Positions 16,685 through 24,429 are shown, counted from the first letter of the stretch. The stretch is 49,623 bases of DNA from JBLNCE01 sp050260415 (GCA_050260415.1 JBLNCE010000104.1:1-49623), one strand, 5' to 3'. Made by a program: numbers and translations. The notes: generated by a model not told the origin, from the sequence alone.

Positions 16685-16971
16685 CAAAAAACCCCCGTCT
16701 CTCGCTGAGACGGAGGTTAATCCGCGGTACCACTCAATTTGCGCCCCCTAAAGGGCGCCACTCACTGGACTCGGGGCGCATCGGCCCGAAGTCCGCTCCC
16801 TGTTAACGGCGGGAATCCGTCCAGACTACTTCGGCGCGCCTCTTGCCTTTCGCCTGGCGGCTCGGGGAGAGTTCAGCTTTTGGCGTCGGCCGCCTCGCAC
16901 CATCCGGCGGCTCTCTTCACCGGCCTACAGCTTACTGGTCCCTGTCATCGCCCTGGTGGATGGATGAAGTT
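16685..16971 (-). ncRNA. T-box riboswitch (leucine, CUC specifier) controlling leuA
   Basis: The minus-strand leader carries the full T-box layout. Stem I has the AG-bulge region AGAGAGCCGCCGG...TGGTGCGAGGCGGC (about 16889-16917). The specifier loop reads CTGAACTCTCC, placing the specifier codon CTC (Leu) at 16869-16871. The T-box sequence GAGTGGTACCGCGG (about 16723-16736) pairs with the acceptor end of uncharged tRNA. A terminator hairpin with a T-run follows. Uncharged tRNA-Leu(GAG) should stabilise the antiterminator and allow leuA expression. About 190 nt with no recognised feature separate the terminator from leuA. Confidence 0.93.
16686..16718 (-). terminator. Intrinsic terminator of the leuA T-box
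   Basis: On the minus strand CCTCCGTCTC, a short AGCG loop and GAGACGGGGG form a strong stem followed by TTTTTTG. It lies directly after the TGGTACCGCGG element, whose right side can pair alternatively in the antiterminator. Confidence 0.88.
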
Positions 16972-16977
16972 ATGGTA

Positions 16978-17007
16978 ATTCTAGCACCGCCGCCGGGGGG
17001 GTGTCAA
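16978..17007 (-). promoter_or_regulatory. Promoter of the T-box/leuA transcript
   Basis: On the minus strand TTGACA (17002-17007) and TAGAAT (16978-16983) are spaced by 18 bp. The start site would be near 16971, just before Stem I of the T-box. Confidence 0.65.
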
Positions 17008-17041
17008 GGGGGGTGTGGGAGTTTTCGTCGGGGATCCCGGC

Positions 17042-17166
17042 TTAATCCAATCCGGCAAGCACGATAAGCCAAACCGCCGCCGAGATAAAAAGCCTGGGCG
17101 CTTCGCTCAAGGGTGTCTTGCCCAGATAGAGCGAGAACGGGACAAAACAGGTGAAGCAATGTCTTC
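17042..17166 (-). pseudogene. Possible C-terminal remnant of a membrane protein
   Basis: On the minus strand an open frame ending in TAA (17042-17044) encodes about 40 residues with a hydrophobic end (FTCFVPFSLYLGKTP and RLFISAAVWLIVLAGLD). It reads like the last transmembrane helix of a membrane protein. It has no start or ribosome site and abuts the promoter of the Phd-Uma2 gene. The family is not recognised; chance is possible. Confidence 0.25.
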
Positions 17167-17195
17167 TTGACCCCGCCACCGCCCGCCCTTATAAT
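17167..17195 (+). promoter_or_regulatory. Near-consensus sigma-70 promoter of the Phd-Uma2 gene
   Basis: TTGACC (17167-17172) and a perfect TATAAT (17190-17195) are spaced by exactly 17 bp, about 50 bp upstream of the TTG start. The operator-like palindrome at 17200-17216 covers the expected transcription start. Confidence 0.75.
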
Positions 17196-17199
17196 AGAA

Positions 17200-17216
17200 T
17201 TAGCTAATTCAGCTAA
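17200..17216. promoter_or_regulatory. Operator-like palindrome over the Phd-Uma2 transcription start
   Basis: TTAGCT and AGCTAA are perfect inverted arms around AATTC. The site lies 4 bp after the -10 box. Phd/YefM antitoxins bind short palindromes at this place to repress their own operons, so autoregulation by the Phd-like domain of the product is the simplest reading (inference). Confidence 0.6.
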
Positions 17217-17241
17217 AAACGGGCGCCAGGAGGGATGCTCC

Positions 17242-18039
17242 TTGATCGTAAACGCCACCGATCTCAAGAACAACCTCGGTAAATACCTCAGGCTCTCCGC
17301 CCGTGAGGAGATCGTCATCACCAGCAACGGCCGCTATGTGGCCAAGCTCATCGCCTACGAGGGCGCCGAGACGGCGCCGGCCGCCGCCGGGCTGGCCCGG
17401 GAAGGGGCCGAGGCGTATACTGAGGGAGGTGTACAAGTAATGAAGTTCATGGCCCGAGAGGCCAAACCCGAAGCGGCGTCCAAAGAAACGTTTACCTACG
17501 GAGACTACCTTAGTTGGCCCGACGACGAGCGGTGGGAACTGATCGACGGGGTTCCTTACAACATGAGTCCCGGGCCGAACAGAGCGCATCAAGAAGTATC
17601 CGGGGAGCTTTTTAAGCAGATCGCCGTCTACCTTACGGGTAAAACCTGCAAGGTCTATGCCGCGCCCTTCGATGTCCGTCTACCAAAGGGCGATGAAGAG
17701 GACGAACAGATTGAAACAGCCGTCCAACCTGATCTGGTGGTGGTCTGCGACCTGCGGAAGCTGGATGAGCGTGGTTGCAAAGGCGCGCCGGACTGGGTCG
17801 TGGAGATCATCTCCCCCCATACGGCGGCCAAGGATATGAAGATCAAGCGGGACCTCTACGAGCGGGTGGGAGTCAGAGAGTATTGGCTGGTCGACCCGGG
17901 CAATAAAACAGTGCAGATCTATGCGCCCGGAAAGGACGGCCGGTACGGACGGCCCGAGGTTTATGCCGCCGGCGACCAGGTGCATACCGGCATCTTCTCC
18001 GATCTGATTATCGATCTGGCGATGGTTTTTGGCGGCTGA
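17242..18039 (+). CDS. Phd/YefM-like antitoxin domain fused to Uma2-family nuclease
   Basis: The chosen start is TTG 17242-17244, preceded by CAGGAGGG, giving about 265 aa. Residues 1-45 (VNATDLKNNLGKYLRLSA, then EEIVITSNGRYVAKLI) are a Phd/YefM-type DNA-binding antitoxin fold. After a linker, the remainder is a Uma2 (DUF820) PD-(D/E)XK nuclease domain: WPDDERWELIDGVPYNMSPG, VQPDLVVVCD (catalytic Asp), VVEIISPHTAAKDMKIK (catalytic Glu, then Lys) and YWLVDPGNKTVQIY. GAGGGAGGT plus an in-frame ATG at 17440 lies at the domain junction, so a free Uma2 protein may also be made. An ATG-less start at 17167 is also in frame but would lie in the promoter. Uma2 proteins are abundant in cyanobacteria and some Firmicutes; their function is unsettled. 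Confidence 0.8.
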   Translation: MIVNATDLKNNLGKYLRLSAREEIVITSNGRYVAKLIAYEGAETAPAAAGLAREGAEAYTEGGVQVMKFMAREAKPEAASKETFTYGDYLSWPDDERWELIDGVPYNMSPGPNRAHQEVSGELFKQIAVYLTGKTCKVYAAPFDVRLPKGDEEDEQIETAVQPDLVVVCDLRKLDERGCKGAPDWVVEIISPHTAAKDMKIKRDLYERVGVREYWLVDPGNKTVQIYAPGKDGRYGRPEVYAAGDQVHTGIFSDLIIDLAMVFGG

Positions 18040-18040
18040 G

Positions 18041-18304
18041 CAACCTTCCTGCACGACATGGTAGAAGGTCACCTCAAGATCCTCCCCCGGATACTGGGGC
18101 GCATCGCCTTAACTTAGCGTGACCCTGATTGCCGTCGCTTCGGCGAAGACCTTCGCCAATCGCTCGACATTCCCCAAACCGTTGTCACCAACGTCATCCC
18201 TAAGCCGTGATCCCCGACAATACCAGGCGGATATCCTGAAGGCCGTCGCGCGCCAAGGAAAGCGCCTGTTCGATGTCCTCGGGGACCTGCTCCCCGCGCG
18301 ATTC
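18041..18304 (-). pseudogene. Decayed histidine kinase (NarL-partner type)
   Basis: Three minus-strand stretches in different frames, each ended by a stop, line up with the middle of a HisKA_3-type kinase. They read EDIEQALSLARDGLQDIRLV, then GLGNVERLAKVFAEATAIRV, then GEDLEVTFYHVVQEG. The last matches the ELEVVMYRIVQEG segment of the intact kinase at 18997-20235. Stops (TAG after LSGITA, TAA after TLS) and at least one frameshift show decay. The ATPase domain is absent. It sits just downstream of the intact response-regulator gene, so it may be a former second sensor of the system. Confidence 0.65.
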
Positions 18305-18344
18305 TAACGGTATTTACACATTGAAAGGTTTGGGAACATCCGGA

Positions 18345-19004
18345 TTAGTTGGCCAAGCCCCCCTGGATCGCACGGCGGGTGGCGCAAACGCGGTCGTGTA
18401 CCCCCAGCTTGTTGTAAATGCTGCTGATGTGGTTCTTGACGGTGTACTCGCTGATAAAAAGCGCACGGCCGATTTGCGCGTTATCGAGTCCTTGGGCCAG
18501 AAGCATCAGGACCTGCTTCTCCCTATCGCTGAGGCTCTCGATGACTTCGGCGGTCTCCTTCTGGTCCGCGCGTTCATTTGTGCTTGTACTTGCGACCAGA
18601 CACGCCGCTACCTTCGAAGCGATTAGAACTCCGCCTTCATGGACGGTGCGGATACCATTAATCAGTTCCCCGATCGCCATGTCCTTGAGCAGATACCCGA
18701 CCGCGCCCAAACGCAGTGCTTCCCTCACGTATCCGTCGTCGTCGAAGGTGGTCAGCATCAAAACCTTGATCTCCGGCAGCACGGCGCGGATGCGACGCAT
18801 GCTCTCCACGCCGTCCATCACGGGCATACGTACGTCCATGAGGATGATGTCCGGCCTGAGCGAGGAGGCAAGATCGAAAGCGCCCTTCCCGTCCTGGGCG
18901 ATTCCGACCACCTCGATATCGGGGGCTTGCGCTTTCAACACCGCCTGCAGGCTTTCGAGAAATAGGCGCTGGTCATCGGCGATCATTAAGCGGATGCTAC
19001 TCAA
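18345..19004 (-). CDS. NarL/FixJ-family response regulator
   Basis: A 219-aa regulator. The receiver domain (about 4-120) has acidic pair DD at 10-11, phospho-acceptor Asp57 in IILMDVRMPVMDG, Thr in LMLTTFDDDGYV and Lys in GYLLKD. The LuxR-type HTH (about 152-215) has LSDREKQVLMLLAQGLDN and ISEYTVKNHISSIYNKLGV. I chose TTG 19004, with GGAGG 9 nt upstream; it overlaps the kinase stop by 8 nt, implying coupling. It is activated by the adjacent kinase and binds DNA. It is the only intact DNA-binding regulator near the pectin genes, so it is a candidate for their control. Confidence 0.93.
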   Translation of the reverse strand: MSSIRLMIADDQRLFLESLQAVLKAQAPDIEVVGIAQDGKGAFDLASSLRPDIILMDVRMPVMDGVESMRRIRAVLPEIKVLMLTTFDDDGYVREALRLGAVGYLLKDMAIGELINGIRTVHEGGVLIASKVAACLVASTSTNERADQKETAEVIESLSDREKQVLMLLAQGLDNAQIGRALFISEYTVKNHISSIYNKLGVHDRVCATRRAIQGGLAN

Positions 19005-20235
19005 GACTATCAGCCTCCAACGGCAGCCAGACATCGAGGAGAAACCCCTGCCCGGCCTCGGTCTGGATCCGGAGTTTGCCTCCCACTTCGGCGACCCGCT
19101 GTCGCAACCCGGTTAGGCCGCTGCCCTCGCTCAAGGCGGGGCACCCGCTGCCGTCGTCTCTTACCCGAACGTTCAGGCCGCCCTTCTCAAGCCTGGTCGA
19201 AATATCCACCCTATGGGCAAAACCATGGCGTAAAGCGTTCGTCAAACCCTCTTGGACGATGCGGTACATCACGACCTCCAATTCCGGCGGGATAGTGCAT
19301 AATGGGACGTCCCCGTAACTGACCACGATCTCCACACCGGTATTATGCATGCATGTTTCGGCCAGTTTTTTGATGGCAGCCAGACCTCGTTCCTGTTCGA
19401 GCGGGGACGGCTTGAGCCCCTTGATCAGGCGGCGCACCTCGAGCAGACAGTCATGTACAACACCGGTGGTGAGGTTTATCTGTCTCACGGTAGCTTCTTG
19501 ATCTGCCGCGGACATCTGTTTCGCCACCTCAAGCATCATAATGACGCTGCTCAAGGCATGGCCCACCGTGTCATGCATCTCCCGCATAAGACGGTTTCGA
19601 TCGCGCTCGACAGCCTGGACATCCGCGGTGGCCGCGTATTCCTGTAGGTTCACGTTCATCTCGGAAAGATTATCGACGGCGTGTTCCAACTGATCGCGTT
19701 CTAACAAGGCCCTGTCGAGCGCGCGCTGCTGTCTGTGTAGAAGCAAGCCGGCTGTCGCGGCTACCGTCAACTGGCTTGACATCTGCAATAATTCCGCGAT
19801 TTCCAGCCCCGGAGGCTGATAATCAAAGGCAGGTCCATGCACCAAGCGGAGTTGAACCCAGCCGGCCACGGATATGAAACAGAAGATAACCGCCGCCATG
19901 GCAGGCAGATAGATGATGGCCTCGAGAACAAACAACATGAATAAGGGTGCATAGGCGAACATCCTGTCCGCCAGCATGCCTGAGAAGAGAATGACGAGAA
20001 TAAAGCGGGCTGTGAAGCTGACGTACAGCACGGGCAACCACTTACCGAAATGGCAGACCATGCTGAGGAGCAAGGATAGAGCGAAGAGTATATTGAGTTG
20101 GGAGGCCCATAGTTGGGCGGACCATACCTTCTCAGACAAGAGGGAAATCTTGGGGATCGAAATAAACCATGCTGTCAGATGCGTCAACACATCCGCGACG
20201 GTTAAGAGAATCCATCTACGATGTTCCAGTCGCAT
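18997..20235 (-). CDS. Membrane sensor histidine kinase, HisKA_3 type
   Basis: About 412 aa. Residues about 5-155 hold several hydrophobic helices (for example FILVILFSGMLADRM and PAMAAVIFCFISVAGW), forming a membrane sensor with little extracytoplasmic sequence. A coiled segment follows, then the dimerisation domain with phospho-acceptor His near residue 220 in MREMHDTVGHALSSVIMMLE. The HATPase_c domain has ELEVVMYRIVQEGLTNALRH (N box) and DDGSGCPALSEGSGLTGLRQR (G box). The ATG at 20235 is preceded by AAGGTGGGG; a GTG at 20247 is also in frame. It should phosphorylate the overlapping response regulator. The signal is unknown. Confidence 0.92.
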   Translation of the reverse strand: MRLEHRRWILLTVADVLTHLTAWFISIPKISLLSEKVWSAQLWASQLNILFALSLLLSMVCHFGKWLPVLYVSFTARFILVILFSGMLADRMFAYAPLFMLFVLEAIIYLPAMAAVIFCFISVAGWVQLRLVHGPAFDYQPPGLEIAELLQMSSQLTVAATAGLLLHRQQRALDRALLERDQLEHAVDNLSEMNVNLQEYAATADVQAVERDRNRLMREMHDTVGHALSSVIMMLEVAKQMSAADQEATVRQINLTTGVVHDCLLEVRRLIKGLKPSPLEQERGLAAIKKLAETCMHNTGVEIVVSYGDVPLCTIPPELEVVMYRIVQEGLTNALRHGFAHRVDISTRLEKGGLNVRVRDDGSGCPALSEGSGLTGLRQRVAEVGGKLRIQTEAGQGFLLDVWLPLEADSLE

Positions 20236-20347
20236 TGTTTTCCCCACCTTGACAGGTTGAGGCGGTGGAAATCTTTTATGATATAAAGTTCTGACTCTTT
20301 AGCGATATTCCTGCTGAACGTCCGATTTCCCTCATCCCCCCTAAACG

Positions 20348-21283
20348 CTATTTCATCAGATATTTCCTCATGGCCATTTTGATAACTTTGTGCGTTTCTT
20401 CGGGATCTTCATTATTATGCGCATAATAATAGATCGAAAGGTGATCGGGGTGGTAGTCTTGCAAGTATCGCTCGAAATTGACCTTGAATTCTTGAATCGC
20501 CGCTTTTGGCATGAGCATATTCTCCACGAGCGCGAACGTTTTCTTGCCCGCTTCCTGGCACTCCAGACAAGTACGCTCCCAGACGGATTCGATCCTGTAC
20601 TTATGCCACTTTGGTTCTTCATGAAAGATGCTTTGGCGCGCCAGATTGCCGTCATAGCCAAAATACGCTATATTCTTGGTCCGCGCCGCTTTACGAGTAA
20701 ATTCCTCAGAATCTGTTTTTTGCGCGAATAAAGTCTGGATAATACCGGGCTTTAGCGATTGGCAGTATGTAGTTAATTCTTCCAGAAAATTCACGAAACT
20801 ATCGATCATATTGCTTTCCGTGGGATTGGGGCCGTATTTCGCGATCGTATCGGGATGATTACTGATTAATTTCATGCCTTTGGGCTCATCCCAGACGATG
20901 CCATCAAGATCGTAACTGGTCAGAAGCTCTTTCATGAAATCTTTGATCCATGCTCGAAATTCGCCGGCTTCCAGACAGGCCACCGGCATCCAACGGCTTT
21001 GAATGGCGTATTCCGGATTGGCGGCCAGCCATAAGCTCGGCGCCAACGGGGCGCCCGCGAATCTGCCACCCAGCCTGCTCGGCACGACGAACACTTTCAA
21101 ACCGGCTTTCTTGGCCATGTCGACTTGGATCTCGAACGCTCGCCGGGAATACTTCATCTCACTCTCACTGAAGGATAAACACACTGCGTCGAAGCCCATA
21201 TCCGTCATTTCCGCGAAGTCTTCCTTCATGTGATGCGGGATGACCGTAAAATGCTGGTACCCAAGGCAATATGCGCTAATCAT
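20348..21283 (-). CDS. Protein of unknown function, possible TIM-barrel glycosidase-like
   Basis: A 311-aa protein without signal peptide. The pattern of short strands followed by helices (FDAVCLSFSESEMKYS, KAGLKVFVVPSRLGG, YDLDGIVWDEPKGMKL, KNIAYFGYDGNLARQ, KKTFALVENMLMP, HLSIYYYAHNNEDPE) suggests a (beta/alpha)8 barrel. The acidic DGIVWDEPKG at about residue 125 looks like an active-site strand as in glycoside-hydrolase-like barrels. I do not recognise a named family. It stands alone between the two-component system and the 993-aa secreted protein, on the same strand, so it may belong to the pectin locus. It starts at ATG 21283 with GGAG about 10 nt upstream. Confidence 0.7.
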   Translation of the reverse strand: MISAYCLGYQHFTVIPHHMKEDFAEMTDMGFDAVCLSFSESEMKYSRRAFEIQVDMAKKAGLKVFVVPSRLGGRFAGAPLAPSLWLAANPEYAIQSRWMPVACLEAGEFRAWIKDFMKELLTSYDLDGIVWDEPKGMKLISNHPDTIAKYGPNPTESNMIDSFVNFLEELTTYCQSLKPGIIQTLFAQKTDSEEFTRKAARTKNIAYFGYDGNLARQSIFHEEPKWHKYRIESVWERTCLECQEAGKKTFALVENMLMPKAAIQEFKVNFERYLQDYHPDHLSIYYYAHNNEDPEETHKVIKMAMRKYLMK

Positions 21284-21331
21284 GTGTTATCGGCTCCAAT
21301 CATTCGTAATTTTGCTGTGGTCTAACGGACC

Positions 21332-21368
21332 GGCTGCAAGAGAGGCGGATCACATCTCTCTTGCAGCC
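21332..21368 (-). terminator. 13-bp hairpin after the 993-aa secreted protein gene
   Basis: GGCTGCAAGAGAG (21332-21344) and CTCTCTTGCAGCC (21356-21368) pair perfectly with an 11-nt loop, about 20 bp past the stop. No clear T-run follows, so it is a transcript-end or stabilizing stem. Related sequence follows the 1166-aa gene at about 31795-31835. Confidence 0.55.
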
Positions 21369-21389
21369 ACACCGCTTCAGGGGTAGGTC

Positions 21390-21905
21390 CTATTGCTCCG
21401 TTACCGCCACGTTGTCGTACTCGGCACTCGCATAATAAGTACAGACTGCCGCTTCTCCCGACGTCAAGGAGGTGTCGGTCGCGTAAACGACCAGGTTGCC
21501 GTCCACATATCCGTTTAGGGTGCTCCCGATTACTTCGAACTTCAATGTGTACCAGGTCCCCGTTGCTACTGTAAACGTGGCTGATTGAAGGTCGGTGCTC
21601 GTGCCGCCGACGCACTTTCTGATCTGAATTTGATTGCTGCTGCGCAAGGCAAGGCGGTAATAGTTGCTCGTATTCTGGAAGCGGGCCATGATGCCGGCCA
21701 GCCGGTCGGTGCCGTTGAAGCTCAAGATCTTCACGTCGGCCTGCACTACCTGATCGGTCCAACCGGTGGACCCGGCATAGGACATCGCATTCCCCACGCT
21801 GTTGTCACCTTGCCGGTAAACATATGACCCGTCGGTCACCACCGACCAGGTGCCACCTGAAACACTCCAGCCCGTCGCGTTTCCGTCCTCGAAATCATCG
21901 CTGAA
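21390..21905 (-). repeat. DNA-level repeat: C-terminal jelly-roll module, copy 1
   Basis: This coding block, from DDFEDGNATGWS to the C-terminus, recurs with very few base differences by eye at 28032-28545 (inside the GH28/GH2 giant) and 31836-32350 (end of the 1166-aa protein). A more diverged copy lies at 48062-48580 and another at 27400-27915. Recent copying or gene conversion between the genes is likely. Confidence 0.85.
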
Positions 21906-24371
21906 GAGCGGCGGGTTGGCTGGCGTAGGTGTGGGCGTGGGCGTAAGGGCGGGTGTCGGCGTGGGTGTCGGCGCGGGCGTCGGCGTGGGCGTGGGCGCAC
22001 CGCCGGCGGGCTTGACGATTACCGTATACATACACTTGTTCGTGGCGCCGTTCGGACCCAAGGACACCGTGGCACTTGCGGCGTAAGTCTTTTTGTACAG
22101 GCTGAAGGTTACGGATGAACCCTCATTGTCCACCAGGTTGTCCCCGGTGTCGGTCCAGGTGGAAAGCCAAGACGGTTTGGGGGTGATCCGGTCATCGTGG
22201 CCCACGTATACGTCGGCGTCGGCGTTCACTGTAAACGTAGCCACGGGATTCCCCGCATAGGACCTGGAGTCGTTGGCGGTCCTGATCCAGCCGGCGCCCG
22301 CATACGCGGATGGCAATGTGGCGATCAGGTAGGTCCTGTCCCCGAAAAGCTGGTCGCCGGCCTGGATGTTGGACCGTACCGACCAGTCGGCCGCGTTGGC
22401 GGAATCATTTACCACCAGATTGCCGATCAGACCGGCGGGCGGCGGGGTCGGGGTCGGTGTTGGCGCTGGCGTCGGAGTTGGCGTCGGAGCTGGAGTCGGC
22501 GCCGGCGTGGGTGTCGCGCCTGACGGCTTGGCGATCACGGAGTAGAAGTTGCAGCCGCTGGTCTTGCCGTTTGGCCCAAGCGACACGGATCCGGCGGCGC
22601 AAGACTTGCTCCAGACCACGTATGAACATCCGCCGCTGTCCGCCGCCGTCATCCCGGTCAGGGTCCAGCTGCCCGTCAACCAGGATGGATCGCTGGTGAC
22701 CCGGGTGTCGTGAATCACGTAGACGGTCGCCGGCGCGGTCAACGTGAAGGTGGCTACGGGATCGCTCGTGTACGACTTGGAGTCGTTGGCTGTCCGGATC
22801 CAGGCCTGCCCCGTGAGTTCCGCCGGCAGGGACGACCAGGTGTATGTGCGGTCACCGAAATTCGTGCTGCCGACCTGGACGTTGGGCTGGATCGACCAGT
22901 CGGCCGCGTTCGGACTGTCGTTGACCGACAGGTTCGTGATTAACGCGCCAGACGTGGTGGTGGGCGTGGGTGTCGGAGTCGCCCCTCCGCTGCCAAAGAC
23001 CCGAAACTCGTTGATGCTTGTCCAGGTGCCGGTATAGCCGGAAGCCCCGGTGACCGTCAACTTGACGTAGCGGGCATCGATCGCGGTGAAGCTGTCGCTG
23101 ATGACCGAGCCGCCGGTGGTGTTGCTCAGCCGGTCAACCACCTGCGTGTAGCTCGAGCCGTTGGTGGAGACCTCCACCTTGTACTGGTAGGCGCGATCGA
23201 GGTACGGGCAGACCTCGGTACGGTTGACGCTGTAAGTGGCGCCGAGATCCACCTGGATCCACTCAGGATAGGTGTCCGCTTGCCATCTGGTTGCCAGATC
23301 GCCGTCCACCGCGCGCGTGGCTTCGTAGCCCACTTGTTCGCTGGAGCAGGTTACCGGCTTGTTCAAGGCCAGGTTGATTCCGGGTGTTGGGGTCGGTGTC
23401 GGGGTTGGTGTCGGGGTAACAGTTGGGGACATTTTGGTCCAAAACTCAATGTCATCCCAATAAATCTGCAGTACTCCGCCATGATTCCTGACATAGTCAA
23501 CAAAAATTTTATCAGTATACATCTTAAAAAACTCTGAGTGGTAAAATCCATCCGTCGCGCCTGTATTGTACGGGCTGTAAGTCCAATTGGTTATATTGAA
23601 TACGATACTTTTTTGTCCACCTTCGGGCGTAACTGTAAAATAGTAACGGCCATTGGAAGCGTTTCCTTCCTTGATATATAATTCGCAAGTGAGCCAGGTA
23701 TTATAAATTAGAGGATCGCCCGTATACTCCCAAGTAGCAGGTTCCCAGTCTCCGTTGTTTAAACCCGCCGCGCCATACACCTGCCATCTAAGCGGCCCGG
23801 TATCATCCTTCCAGAAACTCAAGGTAATCCTGAAAGGGTATGGCATATTAAGCCAATCCGGATCATTGAAGAATTCTCCTACGACAAACCAATAAAGTTG
23901 ACCTGAATAACCCTCCAGCTTTTGGATGTCGCTATGGATATACATCCGGTATTTATAATAGAATTCAGTCACATTTGGCTTGAACTTTGCAATACTTTCA
24001 ATCCGCGTGTATTGATCTCCGCTGGAGGCATTTCTGGCCCAATATTTTAAAACGTGGTTCCCGCTCGTAGTCGGGTCGGTAACAATCTGGGCGTATCTGT
24101 CGCTTGAGCTGGCTGCGTCATAATTTATGCCGAAATCATTTATATAGTTATTATTCTCCAGGTTATTCACCCAATCATTAGGGGGAGACACTGAGTTATC
24201 CACGCCTGTGATATCATCGGCGGCGCCGGTAGAAGGCGAAGCCACACTGTTGGGTTCAAATCCCGAATGGAAAATTAGCTCCCCCGGAGTCTCGGCCCTT
24301 AGTCCTTGAGCAGCCATTAACATGGTTGATATTAAAATAACGGCCATAGGTATACCAAATCTCTTATCCAT
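21390..24371 (-). CDS. Secreted multimodular carbohydrate-active protein (lyase-like domain, CBM32, repeats)
   Basis: A protein of about 993 aa. A signal peptide (MAVILISTMLMAAQGLRAE) is followed by a ConA-like jelly-roll domain to about residue 315 (HSGFEPNS... LYWFVVGEFFNDPDW ... VLQIYWDDIEFWT), resembling heparinase-I/alginate-lyase-like polysaccharide lyases, though I cannot name the family. After a Thr-Pro linker comes a CBM32/F5-8C domain (336-464: LALNKPVTCSSE, AVDGDLATRW, WTSINEFRVFG). Two copies of a ~135-aa module (478-617 and 649-789; VNDS..ADWS...WIRTANDS) and a C-terminal jelly roll (818-end) follow. ATG 24371 has a better-spaced ribosome site than 24377. The first module carries an extra Cys pair (about 584 and 593) absent from its twin. 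Substrate is likely a pectic polymer, by context. Confidence 0.85.
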   Translation of the reverse strand: MDKRFGIPMAVILISTMLMAAQGLRAETPGELIFHSGFEPNSVASPSTGAADDITGVDNSVSPPNDWVNNLENNNYINDFGINYDAASSSDRYAQIVTDPTTSGNHVLKYWARNASSGDQYTRIESIAKFKPNVTEFYYKYRMYIHSDIQKLEGYSGQLYWFVVGEFFNDPDWLNMPYPFRITLSFWKDDTGPLRWQVYGAAGLNNGDWEPATWEYTGDPLIYNTWLTCELYIKEGNASNGRYYFTVTPEGGQKSIVFNITNWTYSPYNTGATDGFYHSEFFKMYTDKIFVDYVRNHGGVLQIYWDDIEFWTKMSPTVTPTPTPTPTPTPGINLALNKPVTCSSEQVGYEATRAVDGDLATRWQADTYPEWIQVDLGATYSVNRTEVCPYLDRAYQYKVEVSTNGSSYTQVVDRLSNTTGGSVISDSFTAIDARYVKLTVTGASGYTGTWTSINEFRVFGSGGATPTPTPTTTSGALITNLSVNDSPNAADWSIQPNVQVGSTNFGDRTYTWSSLPAELTGQAWIRTANDSKSYTSDPVATFTLTAPATVYVIHDTRVTSDPSWLTGSWTLTGMTAADSGGCSYVVWSKSCAAGSVSLGPNGKTSGCNFYSVIAKPSGATPTPAPTPAPTPTPTPAPTPTPTPPPAGLIGNLVVNDSANAADWSVRSNIQAGDQLFGDRTYLIATLPSAYAGAGWIRTANDSRSYAGNPVATFTVNADADVYVGHDDRITPKPSWLSTWTDTGDNLVDNEGSSVTFSLYKKTYAASATVSLGPNGATNKCMYTVIVKPAGGAPTPTPTPAPTPTPTPALTPTPTPTPANPPLFSDDFEDGNATGWSVSGGTWSVVTDGSYVYRQGDNSVGNAMSYAGSTGWTDQVVQADVKILSFNGTDRLAGIMARFQNTSNYYRLALRSSNQIQIRKCVGGTSTDLQSATFTVATGTWYTLKFEVIGSTLNGYVDGNLVVYATDTSLTSGEAAVCTYYASAEYDNVAVTEQ
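22010..22430 (-). repeat. DNA-level repeat: ~135-aa module, type B, copy 1
   Basis: This block encodes VNDSANAADWSVRSNIQAGD through SLGPNGATNKCMYTVIVKP. Close copies lie at 28625-29050 and 32410-32820. Type A copies (more distant, sharing WIRTANDS and SLGPNG) lie at 22520-22950, 26905-27330 and 33370-33780. I have seen similar modules in secreted pectinolytic enzymes of Paenibacillus-like bacteria but cannot give a family name. Confidence 0.8.
22520..22950 (-). repeat. DNA-level repeat: ~135-aa module, type A, copy 1
   Basis: Nearly identical to 26905-27330 by eye, and clearly related to 33370-33780. Two base changes relative to the copy in the giant enzyme create Cys codons at 22626-22628 and 22599-22601. 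Confidence 0.8.
22985..23370 (-). repeat. DNA-level repeat: CBM32 (F5/8 type C) module, copy 1
   Basis: The CBM32 coding block recurs with few substitutions at 32885-33285 in the 1166-aa protein gene. Protein differences are limited to a handful of residues (for example TYSVNRTEV versus TCSVSSTQV). Confidence 0.85.
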
Positions 24372-24398
24372 TGCCATTCACCCTTCAATCTGGATTAG

Positions 24399-24429
24399 GT
24401 TCAGAGCCGCCAAGACGGCGGCTCTGAAC
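24399..24429 (-). other. 13-bp perfect hairpin between two giant enzyme genes
   Basis: GTTCAGAGCCGCC (24399-24411) and GGCGGCTCTGAAC (24417-24429) form a perfect stem with a 5-nt loop in the 95-bp gap. No T-run follows. It may stabilise the upstream mRNA or act as a partial terminator. Confidence 0.6.
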
